From: Uranotaenia lowii
Lineage: Eukaryota > Arthropoda > Insecta > Diptera > Culicidae
Direction of reading: 5' to 3'
Length of the DNA: 64,000 nt
Assembly: GCF_029784155.1 (NCBI RefSeq)
Contig: NC_073692.1
Location: 333,951,920-334,015,919, forward strand
A program made the translations under genes and the position numbers. The notes under the pieces were generated by a model. It saw only the letters and a list, made by a program, of their open reading frames with translations. It did no database searches and had not been told where the DNA came from. This document shows positions 1 to 12,100 of the stretch, piece by piece (within the stretch, counting starts at the first letter, position 1; every line of letters begins with the position of its first letter).

Positions 1-735
1 CTCAGCTTGAAATAGACTTTAAATTCTTTTGTTTTACTGTGCTATAATGTTGGTTCCTTGGAATATTTCTAAATGTTAACAAAAAGGTAGCTAAAGCTAT
101 TAAATCTTGAAACTTTCATTAAATCTTTTAATGATTTCTACATCTCTTATTCAGTCACAATAGCTCAGTATTCTATATTCTGTATATTCACAAAAAAGAT
201 GAGTTGACAGGGACCAACAAACAACTTAAACGGCACTACTTACCTTTTTTCTATAAGCTGAAAAAACGGTCAATTTATGTCAAGAACTTATCAACCAGTA
301 GCTAAATGGCTTATCAGCAAAGGTAGTTTGCATTGCAAGGTTTCTTCTTATTTGCATCCTGCTCAGAAACACTCTTCCAGTCACGAAAAGCGGTTGCATT
401 TGTGCTGAATCAACATAAAGCATCCGAGCTTGATTGATACGGAACAACGGAGCACTAGGCTACAAAGTTGGCCCATAAATATGGGATTAGAACCATAAAT
501 TAGCCCTGTGTTGAGTACGCTGACGAGCAAGGTGTACCCAACTCCAGGGACTCTAGCAAGCTATCAGACAAGTAGCTTTGAAGGAAGACATGCAGATATG
601 AAAATGTCACAACGAATAAATTTACCATTAAAATGGATATTTTAAGCAAGGTTTAATGATTCACGTAAACAAGGTCATGAGTCCTCAATTTTAATTGAAG
701 TTTTCTGAAACGTTAATATCACTAGTTAACAGCAT
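1..735. other. No gene recognised
   Basis: AT-rich sequence. I see no open frame of note, no RNA gene and no terminal repeat. It directly abuts the left arm of the large palindrome. Confidence 0.5.
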
Positions 736-2505
736 TTTTGAACTCAGTAAACTGAAGGTCATTTCCAATGTGAAATCGGGCGCTGAATCCGAAAATGAAA
801 TTCAAAAAAATCTCAGTAGAACCGTTTTTGAGTTATGCTCCAAATATGAAATTTCGAAAAAATTAAAAAAGTTCTTGTACTTAGATTAAAATATCTCGGA
901 CGGCATAACAGTAATTTGAAATCCCTCTCTTGCATATTGAAGGTGAATAAGTTTTCTATCGATCATCTGAACACTGTTTTTGCGTTTGACTAACATTTTT
1001 GTTGATATTAGTGACTTTATGAGAAAAAAAATTATAAAAAACGCCTTTTTTAAGAGAAAATTTTGTTTCAACGAAAGTTTAGACTCGATGGTAGCATTTA
1101 AAAAATCTGATTTTCTTTTGCGCTTAAATGTCAATTTAATACAAAGATTTCAAGTGGTTATTTATCAAAATCGGTTGAAAATTGAAGAAGTTATGGTTAC
1201 TTTACCATAACTGAAATTTTTGGAGTTTTTAATAATTTAACGAACCGCAGTACACTTATCATAGTATAGGAAGAATGGAACATGATAAACCTCACTCGCT
1301 TCAAGTCAAAATTATCAATTAGCTTACCAGAAGGTCACATGCCTAATTCCAGGAAGATCTGACCATAGGGGGGATTGCTTGAGTCTCAAACGTGAATAAA
1401 GTTTTAAGGTATTTTGCCCGGGAGGAAAGAAAAATACTGGTTTTTCATCAATAACTTTTTTCATCACAAGCCAATAGTTTTTGATGGTTGATTTTCTTAA
1501 AGCCTAAGTTGAGACAAATATTTCACCCGAAGACTGTAACTCGATTGGATTTGAAACAGAAAAGTTATTGCGGTTCAAAGATTGTATTTTGGTCGAAAAT
1601 TGTCGTATAAAACGCAATGCGTAAAAAGTACTCATTGCGTGTTGGACAAAATTTGCGACCTTTGAACCGCAATAACTTTTCTGTTTCAAATCCAATCGAG
1701 TTACAGTCTTCTGGTGAAATATTTGTCTCAACTTAGGCTTTAAGAAAATCAACCATAAAAACAATCAGCTAGTGATGAAAAAAGTTATTGATGAAAAACC
1801 AGTATTTTTCGTTCCTTCCGGGCAAAATACCTCAAAATTTTATTCACGTTTGAGACTTAAGCAACCCCTCCCTATGGTCAAATCTTCCCGAAAATTGGCA
1901 TGTGACCTTCTGGTAAGCTAATTGATAATTTTGAATTGGAGCGAGTGAGATTTATCATGTTTCATTCTTCCTATACTATGATAAGTGTACTGCGGTTCGT
2001 TAAATTATTAAAAACTCCAAAAATTTCAGTTATGGTAAAGTAACCATAACTTCTTCAATTTTTAACCGATTTTGATAAATAACCACATGACATCTTTTTT
2101 TTAAATTGACATTCAAGCGCAAAAGAAAATCAGATTTTTTAAATGCTACCATCGAGTCTAAAACTTTCGTTGAAACAAAATTTTCTCTTAAAAAATGCGT
2201 TTTTTATAAAATTTTTTCTCATAAAGTTACTAATATCAGCAATATTGTTGGTCAAACGCAAAAACAGTGTTCAGATGATCGATAGAAAACTTATTCACCT
2301 TCAATATGCAAAAGAGGGATTTCAAATTGCGGTTATGCCGTCCGAGATATTTTAATCTAAGTACAAGAACTTTTTTTAATTTTTTCGAAATTTCATATTT
2401 GGAGCATAACTCAAAAACGGTTCTACTGAGATTTTTTTGAATTTCATTTTCGGATTCAGCGCCCGATTTTACATTAAAAATGTTGGTCATTTAATCAAGT
2501 TCACA
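736..2505. repeat. Large imperfect palindrome (foldback-type element)
   Basis: The left arm from about 736 to 1600 reappears as its reverse complement from about 1643 to 2505, with a spacer of roughly 40 bases near 1621. Matching anchors are CGATCATCTGAACACTG at about 960 and its complement at about 2270, and TGAAATCGGG at 771 against its complement ending near 2472. The arms differ by scattered substitutions and small indels, so the copy is not brand new. Short open frames occur in both arms as mirror images and are not convincing genes. It could be a long-TIR non-autonomous DNA transposon or an inverted duplication. No clean target duplication was found at the outer ends. Confidence 0.85.
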
Positions 2506-2784
2506 ATTTTTTTAAAATTTTGTAAACTAGTGTATCAGATATCAATCAGTCAAATGATGAGCTTTAAGTAAGGATAGGGTGGAAAGGATCGTTTACAATA
2601 TTAATCAAATATTAAACAATTGAACTTAATCACTGGAATGATGCTCAGATCACGTGAGGGTAGTATTCCACTTTTTGTGTTTAATTATTTGCTTACCCAT
2701 TGATTGGTTTAATTGAAGTCGAAATGTGCAAAAATTCTCATTCTTTTATGTTCTACCATATCACAATTATTTCAAAGATTCAAA
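2506..2784 (+). other. Upstream region of ppk-A
   Basis: AT-rich spacer before the first ATG of ppk-A. The ppk-A frame is open from about 2713, but the first ATG that aligns with the N-terminus of the paralogues is at 2785. No TATA box or initiator could be assigned with confidence. Confidence 0.35.
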
Positions 2785-4256
2785 ATGTTACAACGAATCG
2801 CTGCGGTTGTCTTTGAATTCATAGGAAATAGCTCTGTTTTTGCCGTCAGACAGTTGGTTCGGGATAGGATTCACCGCTTGGAACGGGCATGGTGGTTACT
2901 TTGGATTTTTCTGGCCTTGATCATGGTGCTGTTGAGTTTTTTCAGCACATACAGGATGTGGAAAATGAATCCAGTGTATATAAGCTACGATCCAGCCCTT
3001 CAACCGGTCTGGTCTGTTCCGTTTCCGGCTGTGACTATTTGCCCTATCATCAAGTCCAACAAAGAGCGCCTAAATTTAACGAATTCCGTAGAGAGACTTC
3101 AAGCGACCGGGAAACTTTCCGAACCTCTGAGTATGATTTTAAACACCAAATTTGGAAATGTTTTTAAAGTTTTTGTTCTTTTCTTCAACAGAAACTCTCG
3201 TGCTAGCTCGCTGTTGCACGTTTGTCCTGCTTTGAGAGATTTTTTAAAGCTTGGTGAAAGGCCATCTCGATATGTAATACAAAATTTAGCCAACATTGCA
3301 CCAAATTCCAATGATATTTTTGCAAGATGCCTGTGGAGAAAAGTTCACGAATGTTTGTTTCTTTGGGCTAAAGTATTGACCGATTCAGGATTCTGTTACA
3401 GCTTCAATACTGTACCGGCTAAGCAACTTTACAGAATGGCAAATCTTCATGGTGAACATAATTATTCATCAATGTATATGGATCCAGCGTACTTCAAAAG
3501 GAGTTTAGAGTCCGGCTACAAGGTCAAACACTTGGATGTCTATTCGTTACGTCCGGTTGGAATCTGCAAAGAAGCTGGTCTACAGCTAGCATTGAAATCA
3601 AAGGTGCGCGATAGGGATCCCATCTGTTCGGTACGTTTATTGGACGATACAATCTCTAGGTTTTTTAGTATTAGAACGATTTCCTTAGGGTATCCGTAAT
3701 GGGTTTTCAATTGCAATTCATTCGCCTGATGAAGTCCCGCTCCTCGAAATCCAGTACTACGCATTGCCGGAATCTGATACAACGATATTCACGGTTAAAC
3801 CCGAAGTCATAAAAACTTCTGATGATCTTAGGCGATACCCCTACCAAAGGTGAATTATAATAAAAAATGTGACAAAAATCTTTAATACACAACAACAAAT
3901 TCCAGATGACAGTGCTTCTTCGACGGAGAACGTCTTCTAAAATATTTCAAAATTTAAAATCAAAATAACTGCATTATAAAGTGTATCTCCAATGAGACGG
4001 CCAAACATTGTGGGTGTGTGAAATTTTCCATGCCAAGGAGTGGTGAGACACCGGTTTGCGATTCCAGTCAAACCGAATGCTATTCTCAGTCCTTCTTGAG
4101 GATCAGGAGCGCCCTGAAAGCCGAAGATCAATTTGAACCCTGTGAATGTCTGCCGGCATGTACCAGTATTTCGTATGCTGTGGAGATTTCGATGCCGGTA
4201 CTGCACTTCGACCGGTATGCAGCGGCACAAAATGTATCATTCGATACTTATGAAGG

Positions 4257-4471
4257 GTAAGTATAACTTTTATATAAATTAGAGTGCCCAAACCAGTATG
4301 CAAAAACAATAATCGATAAATCTTACGAGCAGAAAGCTGAATTTGATCGTTGGCCTACCATATATTCGTAAATGTTTCAAAATCTCATACAAACTTCAAA
4401 TCCGTTGCGAAACCTCTTCTCGATGTCAATGATCTACTGTACTTTAAAACGCTTGAGTTTTTTAACAGTAA
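4257..4471 (+). other. Start of giant intron 4 of ppk-A
   Basis: Begins with the donor GTAAGT. No other feature is seen before the first MITE at 4472. Confidence 0.6.
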
Positions 4472-4765
4472 GAGCAAGTTCACTGGTGTTGGGAAAAAGT
4501 GGTAGAAATTTTGACATTTTGAAAATTTCACCATGGAAAAATGTTTTCAAGATCTTGGGGCTTTTTTTACAACACTGTTTCTATTTCAGCCGTATGTGAT
4601 AGAAATATTGCTATTTTTGCATCACAGCATGCGAAAATACAACACGTGTTGTAAAAAACTAGAAGGCCACAGATCTTGAAAATGTTTTTGCATGGCAAAA
4701 TTTTCAAAATGTGCCGTAAGTGTCGAAATTTATACCACTTTTTCCCAACACCAGTGAACTTGCTC
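4472..4765. mobile_element. Foldback MITE family 1, copy 1 (3-bp TAA duplication)
   Basis: A 294-bp element whose two halves are inverted repeats along nearly their whole length. It begins GAGCAAGTTCACTGGTGTTG and ends with the complement. It is flanked by TAA at 4469-4471 and at 4766-4768. A 3-bp TWA target duplication with inverted ends is the signature of PIF/Harbinger-mobilised MITEs. It has no coding capacity. A second copy lies at 61979-62280. Confidence 0.88.
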
Positions 4766-4798
4766 TAAGCTTATTCTGATTAAAGGTTAAAACTCGGC

Positions 4799-5287
4799 TA
4801 TCTACTATATAAAATTCTCTTGTATCGGTGTTTGTAGTACTACTCCTCCGGAATGACTCAAACGATTCAAATGAATTTGTTTTTAGAATACTCTGTAGGC
4901 ATGCGCATCGGTTTATATCGAATAAAAATAACAGAAAGTCGCATCAATAGTTCGTAATTATTAAATTTGTAGTTATTTGAATCAAATTAAAGTCATGGCA
5001 TCCATTTTCTCGAGATTGTCTTTCCTTTGGACGGTTTGTTTTTCGTCTCCATGGTCGAGACGTCGCGAGCAAACGTCGCGGGAGAAAAGTAACCATGGCA
5101 TAGCATACTGATTAGTGAGAACATTTAGGCGCCTATTTCTAAACCAAGCAAACTTTCAACGCACGTGATGGCGATATGAAGCCTAGATGTGTTTTTTTTT
5201 CTTCTTGATTCCTGGCTCATTTGTACCTATAAATAAATGAAGCCTAGATATGACCCAAATTTATATATTGCTGATCGAATCGAAATC
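4799..5287 (-). repeat. Interspersed repeat family R, copy 1
   Basis: It shares long stretches, in opposite orientation, with 52719-53020, 53030-53241 and 57768-58075. Shared landmarks are ATATAAAATTCTCTTG and GTAGTACTACTCCTCC near one end, the block GTTTGTTTTTCGTCTCCATG, and ACATCTAGGCGTCA or its complement toward the other end. A partial copy of the first end lies at 46447-46537. The end motif resembles tails of Helitron-like repeats seen widely in insects, but I cannot confirm the class. Confidence 0.65.
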
Positions 5288-6001
5288 ATTTTAACCATGG
5301 GCGGCCAACATTTTCAATCGGCGGGCCAAATTTTAGAAATGAGATTAGTTGGCGGGCCACAAAACCAAATTGTTCAGGAGTATTAAAAAAAATGAAAATA
5401 TAATAACAGATTTTTGAAAACTCTATGGAAAAAAACATTTGCCACATTTGTCACATCTAGTATAGATCCATCTTTATTAGTCATTTTGGTCACTTGCATA
5501 TTTTTATAAATTTCGTTCCATTTTAAAAATAGTAGAAATATTATGCAATACGAAATGAATTATCCCTCCCAACTTATTTATATTTTCGAGGGATTTAAAA
5601 TCTCATCGGTTTATTCATCTCAAAAATATCAAAACTGTTTTTTCAAGAGATTTTTTTACTTTGAATGTAACTCCTGAGGGTGATGTGATAGGACTTTGAC
5701 ATATTTAACAAACTTATGTATTTTAATCAGATAAACAACTTTGTCGAAGACATTAAAGCCCTAATTTGAAAAATAAAAAAGATAACATTTTTACCTCGCT
5801 ATCGGTGGACCCCTTGGCAAAAATTTTGATGCTAGAATATGCTCCATGTAAAATTGAACAATGTTGCTGAAGACATCAAACGTCTATCTCTTCATCCCTG
5901 GGCGCTATTAATTTCGTACAGCTAGATTGATGTTCTGCACCACTGTGCAATGATAGCTAAGACTATGTAAACAAAGCTACGAGGGGTCGTTCAATACTGT
6001 T

Positions 6002-6983
6002 TGTAAGAACCGTCTTACCACTTCCGCCGGCGTCTCAGAGACTCCCTTTTTTTTGGCCTCAGGGCGGCACGCTTATCCTCAAAACAAATCACAGGGAATA
6101 TCAAATTACATGCAAAGAAAACTCCCAAAATAACTGCGCTTCTCATAAACGATATATTACCAAACTTTTGCACTGCTGAACCTCCCACTTTACTTATGGC
6201 TATGATCTGACCTGGAGGGCATAGCCCTTGCTGGTAATGCTGGTTGGTGGTACCACCGTCGACTTCCGTCCGCTCGAACCTTCCGGTAGACTTCCTCGGG
6301 TGGTCCTGGGTCTAAAACGTTTTCCTTCGACTCCCGTGGTAGTTATGTGACAGCCCAAAAACGTGACTGCTTGTCCCGAGCTCAATATGGCGACGGAGCT
6401 GGATTGCTGACAACCGGTTGAGGTCGCGCTGGTTAAGGACTATAAGCCAAAGACAAAAGGGTCCTTTTGTAAGGACAAACGCTTGTTAGGGTAAGTTTTC
6501 TGGGCGAGGGCAACGATGAGTTTTCGAATCACGGCTTACCTGGCGTCCTCTAGCAACACTTTCAATCGCTCTTCTTTTTAATTTGGTTTATGCGGTAACA
6601 CCTGCACTAGGGTTTTGAGATGTGTGCACTTTGGTGATTTTTTGAAGAGTGGACGAGGATCAGCCAGTATACTCTGACCGGCCTTGAACCGATCGTTCGG
6701 GTCGTTGCCCTCGTCTTCGCGCCTTAACGAGTTAGTGGGCGTCGTGATCCAGGCGTCGCTACCACGGGCGTCGCTACCAAGAGTTGGATTGATGGCCATC
6801 TGGTGGTGAAGTTCTCAAGCTCGAACAGTCTGGCAGCTGTGTTTGGCAGTAGGTGGCTAGGACTGGTGAAGGCTTTGGAAGAGAAAACTAAACATGCAAA
6901 TGACACTCACTGCGATATTGAAAAACTACATTTAACGCGACCATTCGGTGAAACCTCGTTGGAAGTGTCATCTGGCGCTTACA
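6002..6983 (-). repeat. Gypsy 3' LTR
   Basis: 982 bp, direct repeat of 14897-15878 at a constant offset of 8895. On the plus strand it begins TGTAAGAACCG and ends GGCGCTTACA. Short open frames inside are identical in both LTRs and are not genes. Confidence 0.95.
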
Positions 6984-6994
6984 CTCTCCCTCGG
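6984..6994 (-). other. Polypurine tract of the Gypsy element
   Basis: On the minus strand the purine-rich run CCGAGGGAGAG directly abuts the 3' LTR, which is where the plus-strand DNA primer is expected in LTR retrotransposons. Confidence 0.6.
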
Positions 6995-9163
6995 ACCGGG
7001 GAAAAAAATGTTTGCATAGGAATACAAGTAAATCCTAGCAAATATTTTTTTTCGCAAGTCGCAACATATTACGTCTGAAAGTACGCTAGCAACGAATACC
7101 ATGCTGAACCTTTCCTTCGCGATTTAAAATCCGCTCGGTCAATTTACGCCGTATTTACGTTAGCTTAAGAGAAATTCACCAACAATAAAAGAAGAAATGA
7201 CATCCAATTCGGAATGAAGCACGTATGAATAAAGCAAGTATAAGCCCTGGAGTATCGGGGTCATAAGGCATCAACGTCGTAATCGACTCCGCTCTGTTTA
7301 AAGACTAGGTCTTTACTGGCCATCAGCGTTACTTGAACTCCAGCCTCCAGCGATTAAAGCCAACTAGGGACACCTCCTGTTATACCGCCCATCCATTAAA
7401 ACCCTTGAAAGTGTGGGAATACTAATAAAACTAATAATTCTAAAAACTACTTTAAATTTTATAAAAAAAAAATTAACATAAACATAACAAATTCAAAAGA
7501 TTTTTTTTTATTGCCTACTTTCAATTGAATAATAAATAAACCGTACACATTCGATATATATAGTAATAATAAAGTTATTCTAATATTTAATGAACTATTT
7601 ACATTTCAGTACGTTTGGAAGAGATCCCTGAACAGTGCGATTGTAGAACTGTCACTGTCGGAGTGGCGATGTTTTTCTTTATTATCATATCAATGTGTGA
7701 GTGAAATTCAACGATCTGTCAAACAGTGTAAAGAAAGGGAAGGAAAAGAAGAGAGGTAATGAATCAAGCGAGTCGATGCGGTCGATGCATGTGCTAAACC
7801 AAGGTAAGTTTTCCATCATTTAAAATTTTAGGGGTTTTACCCTTCAATTAGTGCCATTGGATAGATATTCTGGATATATAATGTCGACTTCGAATGGAAA
7901 TTAATGGTTATTGTGGTTTCAATTTAAATCGTCTCCAGGAGTTATTAAATCATTTTTCTAACCTCAGATTTCTATTGATGACCTTGACCGTGAAAAAATA
8001 TTCTGTTTACTTTGAGAGTTCATTGAACCTTGACCTAGATAAAGACATATCTCTTTCAGTTATTTTTTTTTTATTCTACATTCGACTTTCCTTTGAATGT
8101 TCTAATTTTTTTTTTGATTAATACAGCATGAACGAATTGGCTCTAATGAGTAAATTTAGTCTCAAATTTAATCTTTCTAGTTATTCAATAATTTCCTTTA
8201 ACGTTTTTACAGTGACATACATAGCTACAAGGAAAATATCGGTAACTCATTGGACGGAGGGAACGAATTTTGTTGTGAACGAGGTCATGGCTGTTTTTAC
8301 CGATCACAAACTGTTTAGCCGAAATTTTATCACCCAGCAAGCTGTACTACTGGGCTTCATCTATCACAGCTCTTTTAGGATGATGTATAAGCTGTTCGGA
8401 GATCTACTTTTATGGAGTGAAGTACTAGATCTGATATTCTCTGGAAGCGCGACACTAGAAGGGTCGTATGGATGACAAGCTCAATGCCAATGCCATGAGA
8501 GCATTAAAGAAACCGACCCTAGGATTTGGTGGTTCCGAAACCCGTTTCTTATTTTTCCACCATGATAAAGATGAATCGACCATCTGGATACCTTTGCCAT
8601 GTATTTGTGGACCTTCGAACGAATGAGGCGCGGCTTTTCCAGTATCGTCCCGGTTTTGGCTGATTAGGATACCAAGGTACCCCATTTTGAATATTTTTTT
8701 ACACGTTAGTGTTAATCAAAAAGGAAACTTTTACATGACGTTCTTTTTTTGATCGGGTTCGATTTTAAACTTTTTGTTATTGCCGAAATAAGCCCGTCGA
8801 AACTACATTGCTTTCAACGATTCTTCTACATTTTTCTTTGGGGCTTGTTGAAACGTAAGATGCGGTTGGGTTTCTTACTCACACTTCTCGAACATTCTCG
8901 TGGCATAAAACATGAGTAAGTAAATGTATTCAACAGTATGTTGCTGAGCCGATATTTTGAATGGAAAATCTCAAGCGTTTCATTGAAGTTCAACTGAGCT
9001 GTTAACGAACCATTTACCTGAAACTATTTAGCCACCCGAGAGAGTACTGGATTTTTTTTTTAAATCGTTTCTTATCTAATTTACTCATAGCAGAGATTTG
9101 GATGACGCAATGAGCAAGGGCATAAGGCTGAATATGTTAGTTGTTGGACTCCGAATCAGATTT
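6995..9163 (-). other. Gypsy internal region between pol and 3' LTR, no recognised gene
   Basis: About 2.2 kb after the pol stop. Candidate open frames on either strand are at most about 115 codons and show no signal peptide, membrane anchor pattern or Cys pattern that would support an envelope gene. It may be an eroded third gene, acquired filler or a long untranslated region. Confidence 0.55.
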
Positions 9164-12100
9164 TTACGCTTTGAGGTCTGCTGCCGAAAAAATCCCCAAT
9201 GATTTTCCGTTTAAATCTGATACCTCATATGAACTTGTTCCCTTTTTTTTAATGATTATGCACGGGACGTACTGTGGGCCCAGTTTGGCATTGTAATTGT
9301 TGGCTGCTGATGATAGACAAAAATTTCTTTTGTAAACCCGCTGCCCTATGGTGAACGTGGGTGCATATCTTTTATGCCGAAGATCATAACGCCTCTTATT
9401 CTCGTCATAAGCTTGTTTAAGGTGTTCGCCTACGATTTCTCCCACCTTTTTACTTACTCCTCGCCACCGTTTCATTCTTTCCTCTACAGTTTCTTCTCTA
9501 TTGGGCTCCAGTTTATGATCCGAGCCTTTGGATACTATTTCATTGCCGAAAACTACACAATGCGGGGTAAACTTAGTCGTGGTATGAATCGTATTGTTCA
9601 GAACGAATTCCATTTCTGAAATTTTAGAATCCCATAGCTTTTGATCATGTTTTACGTATGATCGAATCATGCTGTTTATGGTTCGATTGAGCCTTTCAGC
9701 GGGATTCGCCTGACTATGATGTCGAGCGTTCGCCCAATGCTGTACTTCATATCGGCTCAACAATGCTTGGAAATCTTTGGACAGGAAGGAGCTCGCGTTA
9801 TCCGATATGATGATCTGAGGAACCGCGAAACGTCTAAACCATAGCTCTTCCAGGTGTTTACATAGGATCACACTCGAAATCTTTTTCACGGGGATCAGCT
9901 GGCAATACTTAGAAAAGATGTCTAGGACAACTAACAAGTGAGCGTTTCCCTGCTTGCTCCGTGGCAAAGATTGAATGTAATCTATGCAAATCAACTGAAA
10001 GGGCCTGGTAGCAATTCTTTGTTTCCCCATCTCTGGTATGCTCGCTATAGTTGAGTGCTTATTCATTTTACAGCTCTCACATGTAGCGATATATTTTTTT
10101 ATATCGCTACTCATGCGAGGCCAGTAGTAACGCCGTTTGATTTTCTCCAGGCATTTGTGAAAACCGATATGAAGATTCTCGTCGTGTTCTTGTCGTAGAA
10201 TTCCGTTTCGCGCGGAAGCCGGAACACAATGTTTCCATTCGAAACTATAATCCATTGTGTCCGCTTTGGATGTCACAAATTTCAATAACTTCCCGTCTAC
10301 AACCCTGAAATCCACATATTTCTCCGGATCCGCCCTTACGGCCGATAAAAGATTCTCATACCACCCGTTCTCGGACTTAGTATCCAGTGTCTCGATAGAA
10401 CGGGATAACGCGTCGGGTACTACATTGTCCTTCCCCTTACGATGCCGGATGTCCATGTCAAATTGCTGAAGTGTGATACTCCATCTACTGAGACGTGAAG
10501 ACGATCGCCATTTCGCGCGCATTATAAAAGTAAGAGCAGCCGAATCAGTCACTAATGTGAACTTAGTTCCTTCAACGTACCCTCTAAACTTTTCTATACT
10601 GCGAAGCGCAGCCAAACCTTCTTTCTCAGCAGCGTGGTATCGCAATTCAGCTCCCTTCAACTTTTCGGAGAAATACGCAATTACCTTCTCCTCCCCGTCA
10701 TGCGTTTGCGTAAGAACACCGGCGATCGCGTTATCACTGGCGTCCGTTTGGATCACGAAAGGAAGTGCGAAGTTAGGGTTAGCCATGACCGGGGCTGCAA
10801 TTAACCGTTCTTTGATAGCTTGAAATGCCTTACCGGCTGCCTCATTCCATATCACTCGCTTTGGCTTGTTTTGAAGTAGATCCGTGAGCGGCGCAACAAT
10901 ACTACTGAAGTTGTCGATAAACCTGCGGTAATAATTTACCATACCGAGGAATCGTCTCAGTTGTCGAACTGATTTGGGTACCTGATATCCGATGATCGCC
11001 TGAATACGATCAGGATTAGGTCTCAAACCGTCTTTGGACAAAATGTATCCTAGATAAGGCAGTTCCTGGCAACAAAACCTAGATTTTTGCAAGTTAATGC
11101 AAAGGTTGGCTTCCCCCAGACGTTTGGCTAACTCCTTTAATTTGACGATGTGATCCTCGAACGTCAGTGTGGCTACGACAATATCGTCTAAATAGACAAA
11201 TATCGCCGGTTCTAACGCACCATGACCTAACACACGGTCCATGCACTTGCTGAGCGTGGCTGGGCTTCCAACTAGTCCCATCGGACAGGATTTATATTGG
11301 AATAAGCCACGACCCGGAACCGAGAACGCCGTGTATTTCCGAGACTCGGAATTCAGCGGAATTTGCAAGAACGCCTGTGAAAGGTCAATAGTGGTCAGAA
11401 ATCTTACCGGCCCTAAGTGGCTTAGGATCCGGTCCTGGTGCGGCAAAGGATACGCATCACGTTTGGATCGTTCATTCAATTTACGCGCATCTAGGCACAA
11501 CCTAACCTCGGGACTATCTCGCTTGGCCACCGGAATAATTGGTAATGCCCAATCAGAGTCCGATGGTTCGACGATATCGTCCCGAATCAAGTTGTCTAGA
11601 GCTTGCTGAACTTTTGCGTGAATATGTGGACTCCAGGGGTAGGGATTTTTTCTGACTGGGTCCATGTTCTTGCATTCTTCTTTCAGGTGGATGAAATGCT
11701 CAATGATATGTGTTTTTGTAAACCTCCCGGGTCCAGCAACTATGAACATCTTTTTTACCTCTTCTAGCTGCTGTAATTGCTCTGTGGTCAACTTTTCTTC
11801 CTCTTCTGGTCCACCAGAGGCCTCGTCATCGAGAACATCCATGGGCTGATTTCGAATACTTGGACAAATTCCGAAACGCAACCAAAAGTCGTACCCCAGC
11901 ACACATCTGCGTTGGAGTCTTGGTGCAAACAAAACCGTTAAAATCTTTGTAGAGCCGTTGAATGTGACGGGGACTTCCGCACATCCAATTACTTCTAAAG
12001 CATCACCTGAAGCAGTCTGCAAATTAACGGTTGTTGGTAATAACTTTAGAGCCAAGGATTTAATAATTTTGTTAGCTCCAAGACCCAATACAGTTCTGGC

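Noticed and set aside
6200..6906. Several 60-75-codon frames in the Gypsy LTR, repeated at 15095-15801
   Set aside because: They are exactly duplicated because they lie in the two LTRs, overlap each other on both strands and have no protein signature.
7894..8685. Possible envelope gene of the Gypsy element
   Set aside because: The frames are short, lie mostly on the strand opposite to gag and pol, and show no signal peptide, cleavage site or membrane anchor pattern.
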